Notes: generated by a model from the sequence alone, not told the origin. Counted from the first letter of the stretch, positions 39,077-48,918 are shown. The stretch: DNA of 64,000 nucleotides from Stutzerimonas zhaodongensis (GCF_003696365.1 NZ_RFFM01000001.1:1193852-1257851), one strand, 5' to 3'. Made by a program: numbers and translations.

Positions 39077-40258
39077 ATGATCAACGTCACCAAATCGTAT
39101 CTCGGAAAAAAAACAAAATTTTTAGGCTATGTAGACAGCATCTACGCGTCCGGGTGGCTGACCAACCAAGGCCCGCTGGTAGCTGAGCTCGAAGAACGCC
39201 TGCGTGACTATTTAGGTGTCAGAAACATCATCCTGACCAACAATGGCACGCTTGCACTGCAGATCGCGTATCGCGCACTGAATCTGGCGGGCAGTGCCAT
39301 CACCACACCGTTCAGCTTTGTTGCCACCACCAGTTCTCTAAAGTGGGAAGGTATCCGCCCGATCTTTGCGGATATCGACGAAGCCAGTTGGAATCTGGAT
39401 CCCTCGGCGATTGAGGCCCGGATTGATACCGATACCCAGGCAATTGTCGCCACTCATGTGTTTGGTAACGCCTGCGATGTGGAGGGCATCGCTCAGATCG
39501 CCGAACGTCATCGTCTCAAGGTGATTTACGATGGCGCACACGCCTTTAGTGTGCGTTACAAAGACCGCTCGGTATTGAACTGGGGCGACATCAGCACGCT
39601 CAGTTTCCATGCGACGAAGCTGTTCCACACCATCGAAGGCGGCGCAATTGTCACGAACGACGATGCACTGGCCGCCAGGATTCGCTTGTTGTGTAACTTT
39701 GGCATCGTCGACACCGACATAATCGACGGCATCGGCATTAACGCGAAACTCAATGAATTCGCCGCAGCCATGGGCCTGTGCATTCTTGACGACATAGCGC
39801 TGATCCTGGAGCAGCGCGAAGAGATTGCCCGGCGCTACGAAACACAACTGGGTGATCACTTCGACCTTCAACAGCAGCAACACCATTCCCAGCGCAACCA
39901 TAGCTACTTTCCGATCGCCCTTGCGAGCGAGAGCCAGCTGCTGCGTTGCCGCGCAGCGCTAAATGCCCAAGGGATCAACCCCAGGCGTTATTTCTATCCG
40001 TCGCTGGATACGCTCGGTTATTTGCAGCCGCAGTCGCCGCAGACTCGGTCTCGCGCATTGAGTCGGCGGGTGCTGTGCCTGCCAATCTACCCAGGTTTGC
40101 CACGTCATGTTCAGAACACAGTGATTCAGACCCTACTGATGGAAAACGCCGGGCGCAGCGAACCAATAACTGAACGCTTCTGGCCGCAGGTCAATACCGC
40201 CGGATGGATGGATGACCGTCTCCCTCTGCCCGATCCCGAGAGCAAGCGTATCTGTTGA
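39077..40258 (+). CDS. DegT/DnrJ/EryC1-family sugar aminotransferase
   Basis: A 393-residue PLP-dependent aminotransferase that would make an amino sugar nucleotide. MINVTKSYLGKKTKFLGYVD starts at 39077. NNGTLALQIAYRAL binds the cofactor phosphate, THVFGNACDVEGI and YDGAHAFSVRY carry the PLP-contacting Asp, and the Schiff-base Lys is in SFHATKLFHTIEGG. The last 30 or so residues are family-atypical. VioA/FdtB-type 4-amino-6-deoxy sugar formation is plausible, but the exact nucleotide sugar cannot be read from sequence. It overlaps no other gene and starts 60 bp after the dioxygenase. Confidence 0.88.
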   Translation: MINVTKSYLGKKTKFLGYVDSIYASGWLTNQGPLVAELEERLRDYLGVRNIILTNNGTLALQIAYRALNLAGSAITTPFSFVATTSSLKWEGIRPIFADIDEASWNLDPSAIEARIDTDTQAIVATHVFGNACDVEGIAQIAERHRLKVIYDGAHAFSVRYKDRSVLNWGDISTLSFHATKLFHTIEGGAIVTNDDALAARIRLLCNFGIVDTDIIDGIGINAKLNEFAAAMGLCILDDIALILEQREEIARRYETQLGDHFDLQQQQHHSQRNHSYFPIALASESQLLRCRAALNAQGINPRRYFYPSLDTLGYLQPQSPQTRSRALSRRVLCLPIYPGLPRHVQNTVIQTLLMENAGRSEPITERFWPQVNTAGWMDDRLPLPDPESKRIC

Positions 40259-40280
40259 TCCATCCGGGACGGCCAAATCC

Positions 40281-41807
40281 ATGTCTGATCGAAAAGTATC
40301 CATGATTCGCAATACCGGCCTGAGCTATGCCGGCCAGGCGTACGCCATGCTGATCGGCATTCTCATTTTGCCCTTCTACCTTGGGCATCTGGGTGCCGAA
40401 GCCTATGGCCTGATCGGTTTCTTTGCGGTAATGCAGGTCTGGTTACAACTCTTGGACGCCGGTCTTTCCCCGTCGCTTGTCCGGCAGATCGCGCATTTTC
40501 GTGGGCGATCAGCAATAGGAGCTAGAAGCTACGAGCCGGGGCAACTGCTGCGCTCGTTCGAGATCATCTTTCTACCGCTGACAGCGTTGACCGTCCTGGG
40601 TGTGCATTTCTCAGGTGACTGGATCGCCCAGCACTGGCTGCAGGCGCAGGAATTAGACACGGCGACCATCGTTCACTGCATCAGTTTGATGGGGCTGGTC
40701 GTCGGGCTGAAACTCTATGCCACCCTATACAAGAGCGGCCTGCAGGGGCTCGAGTTGCATGCATGGCTCAACGGTGCAAACGTCCTGATTGCCACGCTGC
40801 GTTATTTCGGTGGTTTGTGTCTGGTAGCGAACATCAGCGAAGACCCGGTGGATTTCTTCCTGTTCCAGACGGTCGTGGCACTGATCGAAACGCTGATATT
40901 TGCCGTTAAGGCCTACGTGCTGATGCCTTCCCCCAGGATTTTCACCGGCTTCAACTGGCCCCTTGTCAAACCCGTGCTGCCGTTTGCTGCGAGCATCTCG
41001 CTGACCTCAGTGCTGTGGATACTTCTAACGCAGCTGGACAAGGTGCTGTTATCCAACGTCCTGCTGCTCAAGGAATACGGCTATTTCTCACTGGTTGCAC
41101 TGATGGCGACCGGGATCATGACGCTGACCAACCCGCTGGTGCAGACATTGCTGCCACGTATGACGGTGTTGGTCGCCGAAGGCCGGATAGCCGACATGCA
41201 GACGCTTTACCTGAACGCTACGCGGTTCGTGTGCAGCCTCTTGTTTCCCCTGACTGGAGTAGTCGCCTTTCACTCCGCCGAGCTGGTCTTCGCCTGGACC
41301 GGCGATGTTGAAGCAGCGCAGTGGAGCCGCACGGTGCTGCCCTGGTATGTGATAGGCAGCGCGATCATGGCCATCACAGCTTTTCAGTTTTATCTGCAGT
41401 ACGCCTATGGGCGGCTGCGCCTGCACGTGTGGTTCAGTCTGATCAGCGCGGCTATAAGCATCCCGGTGGTGATTTATGCAGCCCTTGCGCATGGCGTTTA
41501 CGGCGCGGCACTGGCCTGGTTCGGGCTGCGCATAGTGACCTTTCTGATCTGGCCGTCGATGGTGCACAAACGCTTTGGCCCCAGCCTCCATCGTCCATGG
41601 TTGCAAGATCTGTTGCGCATCACCGCCATGACTGGCCTGGGATTGCTGATCGGCGAGCCAGTCTTTGATGCCATCGCCAGCGACAACCGATTTGACGTCC
41701 TTCTAGGACTGGCCGTCAGCGGGCTTATTTGCATGACGCTGGTGACCTTCACCACAAAGCCCGTAGTCATGCGGCTCTACGTAATGATGACCAAGTCGAG
41801 CGCCTGA
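40281..41807 (+). CDS. Wzx-type lipid-linked oligosaccharide flippase
   Basis: A 508-residue MATE/MOP-superfamily membrane protein with about 12-14 predicted helices, beginning MSDRKVSMIRNTGLSYAGQA. NTGLSYAGQAYAMLIGILIL and FYLGHLGAEAYGLIGFFAVM form the family N-terminal block. It would flip undecaprenyl-linked repeat units to the periplasm for Wzy. The ATG at 40281 lies just past the aminotransferase stop; longer readings overlap that gene. Confidence 0.88.
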   Translation: MSDRKVSMIRNTGLSYAGQAYAMLIGILILPFYLGHLGAEAYGLIGFFAVMQVWLQLLDAGLSPSLVRQIAHFRGRSAIGARSYEPGQLLRSFEIIFLPLTALTVLGVHFSGDWIAQHWLQAQELDTATIVHCISLMGLVVGLKLYATLYKSGLQGLELHAWLNGANVLIATLRYFGGLCLVANISEDPVDFFLFQTVVALIETLIFAVKAYVLMPSPRIFTGFNWPLVKPVLPFAASISLTSVLWILLTQLDKVLLSNVLLLKEYGYFSLVALMATGIMTLTNPLVQTLLPRMTVLVAEGRIADMQTLYLNATRFVCSLLFPLTGVVAFHSAELVFAWTGDVEAAQWSRTVLPWYVIGSAIMAITAFQFYLQYAYGRLRLHVWFSLISAAISIPVVIYAALAHGVYGAALAWFGLRIVTFLIWPSMVHKRFGPSLHRPWLQDLLRITAMTGLGLLIGEPVFDAIASDNRFDVLLGLAVSGLICMTLVTFTTKPVVMRLYVMMTKSSA

Positions 41808-42737
41808 ATGGATATTCAACAAAGAAACGAACAAGACGTGATGGCGGCCTGGGGTGACAGACGTGTACCTCTGCTGAGCGTTATCTGCCTGGCCTACAAC
41901 CATGCGGCATTCATAAAGGAAACGCTGGACGGCTTCCTCCGACAGGAGACGGACTTCCCCTTCGAGGTGATCGTTCATGACGACGCTTCTACCGACACCA
42001 CGGCGGCGATCATTCGTGAATATGCCGCGCTCTACCCGAGCGTGATCAAACCGATCTATCAGCAGCAGAATCAGTACCGCCTGGGCGTGCCCTTCAGCAC
42101 TCGGCTGTTCGCACAAGCCGAGGGGAAATACATCGCCTATTGCGAAGGTGACGACTACTGGACGGACCCGCGCAAACTGCAGATTCAGGTCGATTTCCTC
42201 GAACAGCACCGTGACTACGTGATGACTTATCACGACGCGTTCATGTTCAACAGCCAGGGCGTTGTGTGCAGCCCACACATGCAGGGCAAGTTCCGCAAAG
42301 ACGCTACCGCCCGCGAGCTTATGCAGGCACGCCCGGTGTCTACCCTGACCGTGTGCTTTCGCAATCTCGTGCATGAGCTACCGCCGGAGCTGCACGGTGT
42401 GGAGGTTTTGGACATTTGCTGGTGGTCATTACTGGGCGCCCATGGCAAGGGCAAGTTCATCGAAGAAATAAAGCCCGCAGCCTATCGTGTGCACGAAGGC
42501 GGGATCTTCTCCATGCGTAGCAGCAAGCAGCGCATTCAGATGACCACGCACGCTTACTACAGCCTTGCTCGTTACTACCAGCGCATCGGCGACCAGTCGC
42601 TCTACGAGTACTTCATGATCCAGGTATTCGCTCAAATACTTGCGTCGATATCTCCGATCAGCAAGCTCCAGGCCCTTGGCCAGGTTTTCCAGAACATCAG
42701 CATCAACCTTTTGCGCAGGCTTACCCCAGGCGTCTGA
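41808..42737 (+). CDS. GT2-family glycosyltransferase
   Basis: A 309-residue cytoplasmic transferase starting at the base after the flippase stop. The GT-A fold is shown by PLLSVICLAYNHAAFIKETL, VIVHDDASTDTTAAIIREYA and the nucleotide-binding EGDDYWTDPRKLQIQVDFLE. Similar proteins act on repeat-unit assembly. The sugar transferred is unknown. Confidence 0.92.
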   Translation: MDIQQRNEQDVMAAWGDRRVPLLSVICLAYNHAAFIKETLDGFLRQETDFPFEVIVHDDASTDTTAAIIREYAALYPSVIKPIYQQQNQYRLGVPFSTRLFAQAEGKYIAYCEGDDYWTDPRKLQIQVDFLEQHRDYVMTYHDAFMFNSQGVVCSPHMQGKFRKDATARELMQARPVSTLTVCFRNLVHELPPELHGVEVLDICWWSLLGAHGKGKFIEEIKPAAYRVHEGGIFSMRSSKQRIQMTTHAYYSLARYYQRIGDQSLYEYFMIQVFAQILASISPISKLQALGQVFQNISINLLRRLTPGV

Positions 42738-42800
42738 CGAAAATCCGGTCGTCTCTCCCGCTGCCGCATCGATGGCGCAACACTCAAGGAAGGAACCGCA

Positions 42801-45011
42801 ATGACTGCCATGGCCCGCTCTTCGCTGGACTACGATGGAGACAACCGAATCGATCTGGCGCGCATTCTTCGCGTGGCATTCGATCACAAGCGCCTTATTT
42901 TCAGCATCACCGCCCTCTTCGCGCTCCTCGGCGTGGCCTACGCCATTGTTGCCACGCCGATCTACGAAGCCACCGCGATGATCCAGATCGAGCCAAAGAA
43001 GTCAGGTATCACCGGCATCCCCGAATCCGTGCCCAGGCCGAACTCGGTATCCCAGGCAATCACCGAAATAGAGCTGATCAAATCCCGCGCGGTTCTAGGC
43101 AACACGGTCAATGACCTGAAGCTGTACATCAATACGCGACCCAAGTACGTCCCGCTGCTTGGCAGCTACCTGGCCCGCCAGCACGACCCCGTGGAAGACG
43201 GAGAACTCGCTACACCGTTACTGGGGCTGGACAGCTACGCCTGGGGTGGAGAAAAGCTCGACATCTTCCAGCTGGACGTGCCGGAAGCCTACCTGGGCGA
43301 GAAGCTGCTGCTGAAAGCGGGCACTGCGGGTTCGTACCGCCTGTACGACGCCGAAGAGAAAATGCTGCTAACCGGAAAGATCAACGAAGCTGTGCAGCAC
43401 GACGGCTTTCGGGTACAGGTCGCCGAACTCAAGGCGCGTCCCGGCACTGAGTTCGTTGTGGTGCGCAGCCGCCCGCAGACCACTGCGCTGGACTACCAAA
43501 AGCGCCTGAAGGTGGGTGAAGCTGGTAAGGACTCCGGGATCATCTATCTCACGCTGGAGGATCCGGATTCGGATAAGGCCAATCGCGTGCTGGACAAGAT
43601 CAGCCGCCTGTACGTGCGGCAGAATATCGAACGCAGCTCAGCAGAAGCGGCCCAACGGCTGGAGTTCCTGAGGTCGCAGGTCCCCGTGGTGCGCAAGGAG
43701 CTGGAAAAGGCCGAAGCCGCGCTCAATGACTACCAGACCAGCGCTCAGTCGGTGGACATCAGCATCGAGACCAAGGGCGTGCTCGATCAGATCGTCGCGC
43801 TGGAATCACAAATCTCCGAGCACAACCTCAAGCGCACTGAATACAACCAGCTCTATACCCCGGAACACCCAACCTACCAGACGCTGATGAAGAAGATCGG
43901 CCAGTTGCAGGCGCAGAAATCCGCGCTTATGGGGAAAATCGATACTTTGCCGATGACGCAGCAGGAACTCCTGCGCTTGAACCGCGACATGCAGGTCACC
44001 ACGCGCACCTACACGCTGCTGTTGGACAAGGCACAAGAGCAGGACATCCTGCGCGCGGGCACCATCGGTAACGTGCGCATCATCGACAGCGCCTACGCAG
44101 TGGTGGAAAAGCCGGCCAAGCCAATCAAGCCGCTGGTGGTGCTGGTCGCGATCTTCGTCGGACTGCTGGTGTCGGCGACAGTGATCCTGCTACGGCAGGT
44201 GTTCTACCGCGGCATAGAAAGTCCCGAAACCATTGAGCACCTGGGTACGCCGGTGTACGCCGCGCTGCCTTTTTCGGCGAAGCAGGAGCACCTGTTCCGG
44301 TTGCGAAGGATTCACGATGGCAGAAGCAAGCTGCTGGGGCGTGCCGATCCGGCCGACCTGGCTATCGAATCACTCCGCAGCCTGCGTACCAGTCTCAAGT
44401 TCGCCATGCTCGAGGCCCGCAATCAGGTGCTGGTAATAACCAGCCCTACGCCCTCTGTGGGTAAATCGTTTGTCGCCAGCAACCTGGCTTCGGTCATTGC
44501 CCAGGCCGGCCAGCGCGTGCTGCTGATCGACGCCGACATGCGGCGCGGCTATCTGGCCGGAATGTTCGGCATGGCGCCGCGCAACGGTTTGTCAGACGCC
44601 CTGGCCAGCGGCTTGTCGCTCTCCGCCGTGGTCTGCAAGACCGATCAGGCCAACCTGCAGTTCATCGCCAGCGGGCATAGTGCGCCCAACCCCTCGGAAC
44701 TCTTGATGCACGAGAACTTCGCACGCTTGCTGAAGGAAGCCGAGCGTGAGTACGACTTCGTGATCGTCGATACACCACCGGTGTTGGCGGTAACGGATGC
44801 CGTCCTGGTTGCACAACAGGCTGGCACCTGCCTGTTGGTGGCCCGTTATGGGCTGAGCACCGCCGGCCAGGTCGAAGCCGCCAAGCGACGCTTGGCGCAG
44901 AACGGGGTGCTGCTCAAGGGCGCAATTCTAAACGGGGTCAAACGCAGGGCCTCGAGCTCCGCCTACGAGACCGGTGCCTACGGTTATTACAGTTATTCTC
45001 AAAAAGCCTGA
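42801..45011 (+). CDS. Wzc-type chain-length determinant and BY-kinase
   Basis: A 736-residue polysaccharide co-polymerase. The N-terminal Wzz domain has TM1 near 33-53 (LIFSITALFALLGVAYAIVA) and a long periplasmic coiled coil (about 290-420). TM2 is near 440-460 (PLVVLVAIFVGLLVSATVIL), followed by a cytoplasmic tyrosine kinase. Walker A is SPTPSVGKSF near 550, Walker A' LLIDADMRRG near 575 and Walker B FVIVDTPPV near 652. A Tyr cluster ends the protein (YETGAYGYYSYSQ). The cognate outer-membrane Wza and a Wzb phosphatase are not in the window. AGGAAGGA precedes the ATG. Confidence 0.95.
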   Translation: MTAMARSSLDYDGDNRIDLARILRVAFDHKRLIFSITALFALLGVAYAIVATPIYEATAMIQIEPKKSGITGIPESVPRPNSVSQAITEIELIKSRAVLGNTVNDLKLYINTRPKYVPLLGSYLARQHDPVEDGELATPLLGLDSYAWGGEKLDIFQLDVPEAYLGEKLLLKAGTAGSYRLYDAEEKMLLTGKINEAVQHDGFRVQVAELKARPGTEFVVVRSRPQTTALDYQKRLKVGEAGKDSGIIYLTLEDPDSDKANRVLDKISRLYVRQNIERSSAEAAQRLEFLRSQVPVVRKELEKAEAALNDYQTSAQSVDISIETKGVLDQIVALESQISEHNLKRTEYNQLYTPEHPTYQTLMKKIGQLQAQKSALMGKIDTLPMTQQELLRLNRDMQVTTRTYTLLLDKAQEQDILRAGTIGNVRIIDSAYAVVEKPAKPIKPLVVLVAIFVGLLVSATVILLRQVFYRGIESPETIEHLGTPVYAALPFSAKQEHLFRLRRIHDGRSKLLGRADPADLAIESLRSLRTSLKFAMLEARNQVLVITSPTPSVGKSFVASNLASVIAQAGQRVLLIDADMRRGYLAGMFGMAPRNGLSDALASGLSLSAVVCKTDQANLQFIASGHSAPNPSELLMHENFARLLKEAEREYDFVIVDTPPVLAVTDAVLVAQQAGTCLLVARYGLSTAGQVEAAKRRLAQNGVLLKGAILNGVKRRASSSAYETGAYGYYSYSQKA

Positions 45012-45031
45012 CACATGCGAGGGATAAGCCC

Positions 45032-45775
45032 GTGCTCAGAACCGTCTCGATGATGCAACCCTACCTGTTCCCCTACCTTGGCTATTTCCAGCTGATCGCG
45101 CGCAGCGATGTCTTTGTACTGGGCGACGACCTTCAGTACGTCAAGGGTTCATGGATTAACCGCAACCGGGTACTGGCGAACGGGCAGCCGAAGCTGATTA
45201 CGTTTTCATTGCGTAAAGCCAATCAATTCTCTCCGATCAACCAGCGCTGGCTATGCGACGAGTTCGAACTGGAAGCTCAGAAACTGTTGAAAACACTGGA
45301 GCTGGGCTACTCACGCGCGCCACACAAGGCCGAGGTGATAACGCTGGTGCGCCAGATTCTGGCTCATCCGGAACGCAACCTGGCGCGCTTCATCGAGAAC
45401 TCCATCCGGCGGATCTGCGCCTATCTGCAGATCGCAACGCCGATCCGCATTGGCTCGGAGCTGGGCTTGCCGGCGCGCATGGATAAGCAAGAGCGCGTAG
45501 TCACCATCGCCCACAAGATGAATGCCGAGCTGTACGTCAACCCTATTGGCGGCACCGCGCTCTACTGCCCAGCCTATTTCAGATCGCATGGGTTGGCGCT
45601 GCGCTTCCTGCAAATGGATGACCTGAGCTATCCGCAATTCAACCAGCCCTTCGTGCCCTCGTTGTCGATCATCGACGTACTAATGTTCAACAGCCGGAGC
45701 GAAGCTCGGGCACTACTCAAACGATTCTCGCTGGTCGAGGGGATCGAGCACTCAACTGCGTTGCAAGGCGCATGA
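45032..45775 (+). CDS. WbqC-family protein
   Basis: A 247-residue protein from a GTG start with GAGGGA upstream. The family signature MQPYLFPYLGYFQLIARSDV is at residues 7-26, followed by GSWINRNRV and a late block with YVNPIGGTALY and LDPF-like SIIDVLMFNS. WbqC-like proteins occur in O-antigen loci next to aminotransferases. Their activity is not firmly known; linking an amino acid to an amino sugar is one idea. The neighbouring DegT enzyme fits that picture (inference). Confidence 0.88.
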   Translation: MLRTVSMMQPYLFPYLGYFQLIARSDVFVLGDDLQYVKGSWINRNRVLANGQPKLITFSLRKANQFSPINQRWLCDEFELEAQKLLKTLELGYSRAPHKAEVITLVRQILAHPERNLARFIENSIRRICAYLQIATPIRIGSELGLPARMDKQERVVTIAHKMNAELYVNPIGGTALYCPAYFRSHGLALRFLQMDDLSYPQFNQPFVPSLSIIDVLMFNSRSEARALLKRFSLVEGIEHSTALQGA

Positions 45776-45823
45776 CAGAAACAGGACGAACATCAGCAAC
45801 ACATTCTATGGAAGGCAATTCAT

Positions 45824-46405
45824 ATGACCGCGCCCAGCAGCAGCCCTCGTTGGTACCTGATCCAAACCAAACCACGTCAGGATAAACGCGCTGAAGACAA
45901 CCTCCGACGCCAGCGATTCGAATGCTATCGGCCAATGAAGCCATGCGACAACGGCGATGAAAAGATGAATGAAGCGTTGTTTCCAGGCTATCTGTTCATC
46001 CGGCTCGATCGCCATCTAGATAACTGGTACCCCATCCGCTCCACTCGCGGCGTCGCGCGCGTGGTGTCCTTCGGCACCGAACCGACGACAGTCAGAGACG
46101 ACCTCATTGAGCAGTTACGCCAACGCTTGGCTAACGAAACCAGCTCGGGCGGTACGCCACGGTTCGAATCCGGCGATCCGGTTCAGCTTATCGGCGGCAG
46201 CTTCCGGGACGTGGAAGCGATATTCGTCAGCGACGAAGGCGAGGAGCGGTCGGTAATTCTGCTCAACCTGCTTCAACGAGAACAGAAGGTCAGTGTACCA
46301 ACGCGCTATCTCGCTGTTGCGCCATGCAAACCGAGATCACCCCAGCCTGGCCCAATGATGAATCGCCTCAAGGATGTCTGCGATGAAAGTTCTCCTGTTG
46401 CATAG
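45824..46405 (+). CDS. rfaH: RfaH-type transcription antiterminator
   Basis: A 193-residue NusG paralogue of the RfaH class. The N-terminal NGN domain has WYLIQTKPRQDKRAEDNLRR, the EALFPGYLFIRLD motif and STRGVARVVSFG. The C-terminal KOW-like domain has GSFRDVEAIFVSDEGEERSV followed by ILLNLLQ, matching RfaH rather than NusG. It would load on RNA polymerase paused at the ops element and suppress termination across this 17-kb operon while recruiting ribosomes. It is encoded inside the operon it probably controls. GGAAGG precedes the ATG. The C-terminal ~25 residues extend past the usual end. Confidence 0.93.
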   Translation: MTAPSSSPRWYLIQTKPRQDKRAEDNLRRQRFECYRPMKPCDNGDEKMNEALFPGYLFIRLDRHLDNWYPIRSTRGVARVVSFGTEPTTVRDDLIEQLRQRLANETSSGGTPRFESGDPVQLIGGSFRDVEAIFVSDEGEERSVILLNLLQREQKVSVPTRYLAVAPCKPRSPQPGPMMNRLKDVCDESSPVA

Positions 46406-47642
46406 CCTGTATGCGCCTCACATCGGCGGAGGTGCAGAGATCGTCGTCCGCCAATTAGCCGAAGGCCTGCAGGCAAGAGGCTGCGAAGTGGTAGTGCTTG
46501 CCACCGGGCCGCGCGCGGGCCTGAATCCCGAACATCTCGACGGCCTGCTTGTCTATCGCGCCGGCTTGTCCAACTTCTACTGGCACTTCACGCAGGCCAA
46601 GCCGAACCGACTACTGCGTCTCGGCTGGCACTTGCGGGACCGCTATAACCGCAGCATGCGCCAGCATGTGCGCGACGTGATTGCACACGAAGAGCCCCAC
46701 ATAGTGCTCTGCAACAACCTCACCGGCTGGTCGATATCAGCGTGGGACGAAATCAGCGCGGCCGGACTGCCCATCGTTCAGGTATTGCACGACCTTTATC
46801 TGCTCTGCCCCAAAGACACCATGTTCAACAACGGCCGAAGCTGCGAGCGCCAGTGCGGCATGTGTGCGGCGTTTCGCCGACCACACGCCGCGGCCTCGGC
46901 ACAGGTCGCTGCCGTTATCGGTGTCAGCCGTTTCGTCCTCGAACGGATCACTGCCGAAGGCTACTTCGCCCAGGCCAGCCAGCATGTTGTACACAACTGC
47001 ATCGATCCTAGAGCGAGCATCTCTGCTTTGCCACGTCCGCACCACAGCGGTCTGCTGCGCTTCGGCTACATCGGCACGCTTTCTGAGAATAAAGGGTTGA
47101 GCTGGTTGATTGAGCAGTTCCAGGCGCTTTCCATCAACGCCACGCTTGAGATCGCAGGGCGCGGCAAGTTGGACTACGAAGCAGAGATCAAGGGCCGCGC
47201 CGATCCGAGCAAGGTACGGTTTGTCGGGTACCAGCCCTCCGAGCGCTTCATGCAAGGAATCGATGTGCTCGTCATTCCATCGATCTGGGCCGAGCCCTTC
47301 GGCCTAGTCGCCGTAGAGGGCTGCGCACAACATCTGCCTATCATCGCAACGAATATGGGCGGTCTGCCAGAGATCATTCAGGACAACCTGAACGGGCTGC
47401 TGTGCACACCAGCAGATCCCGACTCCCTCGGCAGAGCAATGCTGAAACTCTATCTCGATAGCGATCTGCGCCAGCGATTGTCGGAGCAAGCACGTTCCAG
47501 CGTTGCCGCCTTCTTAAATACGGAACGAATGCTCGATCAGTACCAGACGATTCTGTCTTCCACGCTGAACGGCCGGAGCGCCAATGATGAGCCCGACTTC
47601 ACTGACCATTTCCCACCGCAGGTCGAACCCGCTCGCGATTGA
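46383..47642 (+). CDS. GT4-family glycosyltransferase (Cys-rich subtype)
   Basis: A 419-residue GT-B enzyme. The start at 46383 (MKVLLLHSLYAPHIGGGAEI) overlaps the rfaH end by 23 bp. A Cys-rich insert is visible (LYLLCPKDTM, CERQCGMCAAF). The donor-site block is IPSIWAEPFGLVAVEGCAQH and the C-terminal helix follows. Its place next to Wzy suggests repeat-unit synthesis. The acceptor is unknown. Confidence 0.9.
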   Translation: MKVLLLHSLYAPHIGGGAEIVVRQLAEGLQARGCEVVVLATGPRAGLNPEHLDGLLVYRAGLSNFYWHFTQAKPNRLLRLGWHLRDRYNRSMRQHVRDVIAHEEPHIVLCNNLTGWSISAWDEISAAGLPIVQVLHDLYLLCPKDTMFNNGRSCERQCGMCAAFRRPHAAASAQVAAVIGVSRFVLERITAEGYFAQASQHVVHNCIDPRASISALPRPHHSGLLRFGYIGTLSENKGLSWLIEQFQALSINATLEIAGRGKLDYEAEIKGRADPSKVRFVGYQPSERFMQGIDVLVIPSIWAEPFGLVAVEGCAQHLPIIATNMGGLPEIIQDNLNGLLCTPADPDSLGRAMLKLYLDSDLRQRLSEQARSSVAAFLNTERMLDQYQTILSSTLNGRSANDEPDFTDHFPPQVEPARD

Positions 47643-48918
47643 CAAGCCCACCGTGATGGCACTGATTGCAACCTCGTTGCTGATCAGCGAAACCTTCGCC
47701 GGCGCACTTCGCTATTACCTCGACATCGCGGGTGCACCCGCCCTGCTCTACGTGCCGAAACTTGCCTGTGTCGTGGCGGTGGCGCTGGAAATACCAAGGG
47801 CGCGAAGCAAGCCCGGCGTATGGCTGGTGCTTTTTGCAGTACTGGTCTCGGGCTTGCTTGCGCTGCTTCACAGGGCCTCGCCGAGCAATATCGGCTTCAG
47901 CATATTCATTTACATCCCGCTGCTGTTCGGGTTGTTCTGTGGCGGCTATCTGGAACAGAGCACGCGCCTGCTCAATTGGACCATCGCGTTCTGCCTGGTT
48001 GCCTCGCTGCTCGGCATTGCGCTGGACATGTTTACCAACGTGCCCTGGAAGGGCTACAGCTACATGATGGGCGACGTCGAGCTGACCGCTAACAAATCCT
48101 GGGCTTTTGGCAGCACCGACCGGCTTGCCGGGTTCGCACGGATGTCGACCAATCTGGCCGTGATGATCGCGCTGTATTGCCTGTTCCTGGCGGCCTTCCT
48201 GCGGTCGCGGCTGCTGCGCATGATGCTGTACCCAGTCGCGTTCGGCGCAATTTACCTCACGACGAACAAGTCCACCGCCGCAGCCTACCTGTTGACCTTG
48301 ATGATGCTGTTTCTTGCGGGCTATCGCATGCCCAGCGCAGCGGCATTTTTTATCGCGGTGCTGACCGGCCTGGCCTTACCGGTCGCCAGTCTGCTTTTGA
48401 ACATTCCGCAAAGCGAGGCTTATAGCACCAGCGTGCTGGCGTCATTCAATGACCGCCTGATCCATAGCTGGCCGAACTTCATCGACGTCATCATCAATGA
48501 AGGATGGGGCTGGTGGGGGGCCGGTTTCGGCGCGGTGGGCAGCAGCGCAGCAGCCTTCCCGCTGGCCTGGCTCGATCTACTGAGCATCGCCGACAACACA
48601 GCGTTGTATCTCTGGGGAATGCTCGGCGTATTCGGCGTACTTCTTTATCTGCTGCTGTTTCCATTGCTGATGCGCCTGCATGACCGAGGCTCAAGATATC
48701 GCGATGCATTGTTGGGCGTCGTTTTCTGCACCTGCCTGATCGGCTGGGCTACCGACGTGCTGGAGGTGACCACCGCCACGCTTTTTCTTGGCATGGCCAT
48801 CGCCCATGTGCTGTCGCCGCGGAATCTGCAGAGGGGACTGAACCACTTGGCGGCTCCGACACCGACATATGTTGGATTTGAACACCACCCGCATAGAACA
48901 AGAGGGGGTCAGCCATGA
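47584..48918 (+). CDS. Wzy-type O-antigen/exopolysaccharide polymerase
   Basis: A 444-residue membrane protein with about 10-12 helices and a large periplasmic loop. GFARMSTNLAVMIALY and the segment TTNKSTAAAYLLTLMMLFLA match Wzy/O-antigen-ligase-family features; WaaL is the alternative, but the cluster context favours Wzy. GGAG lies 5 bases before the ATG at 47584. It overlaps the upstream gene by 59 bp; an in-frame ATG at 47656 would avoid the overlap. Its stop overlaps the next ATG by 4 bp. Confidence 0.82.
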   Translation: MMSPTSLTISHRRSNPLAIDKPTVMALIATSLLISETFAGALRYYLDIAGAPALLYVPKLACVVAVALEIPRARSKPGVWLVLFAVLVSGLLALLHRASPSNIGFSIFIYIPLLFGLFCGGYLEQSTRLLNWTIAFCLVASLLGIALDMFTNVPWKGYSYMMGDVELTANKSWAFGSTDRLAGFARMSTNLAVMIALYCLFLAAFLRSRLLRMMLYPVAFGAIYLTTNKSTAAAYLLTLMMLFLAGYRMPSAAAFFIAVLTGLALPVASLLLNIPQSEAYSTSVLASFNDRLIHSWPNFIDVIINEGWGWWGAGFGAVGSSAAAFPLAWLDLLSIADNTALYLWGMLGVFGVLLYLLLFPLLMRLHDRGSRYRDALLGVVFCTCLIGWATDVLEVTTATLFLGMAIAHVLSPRNLQRGLNHLAAPTPTYVGFEHHPHRTRGGQP

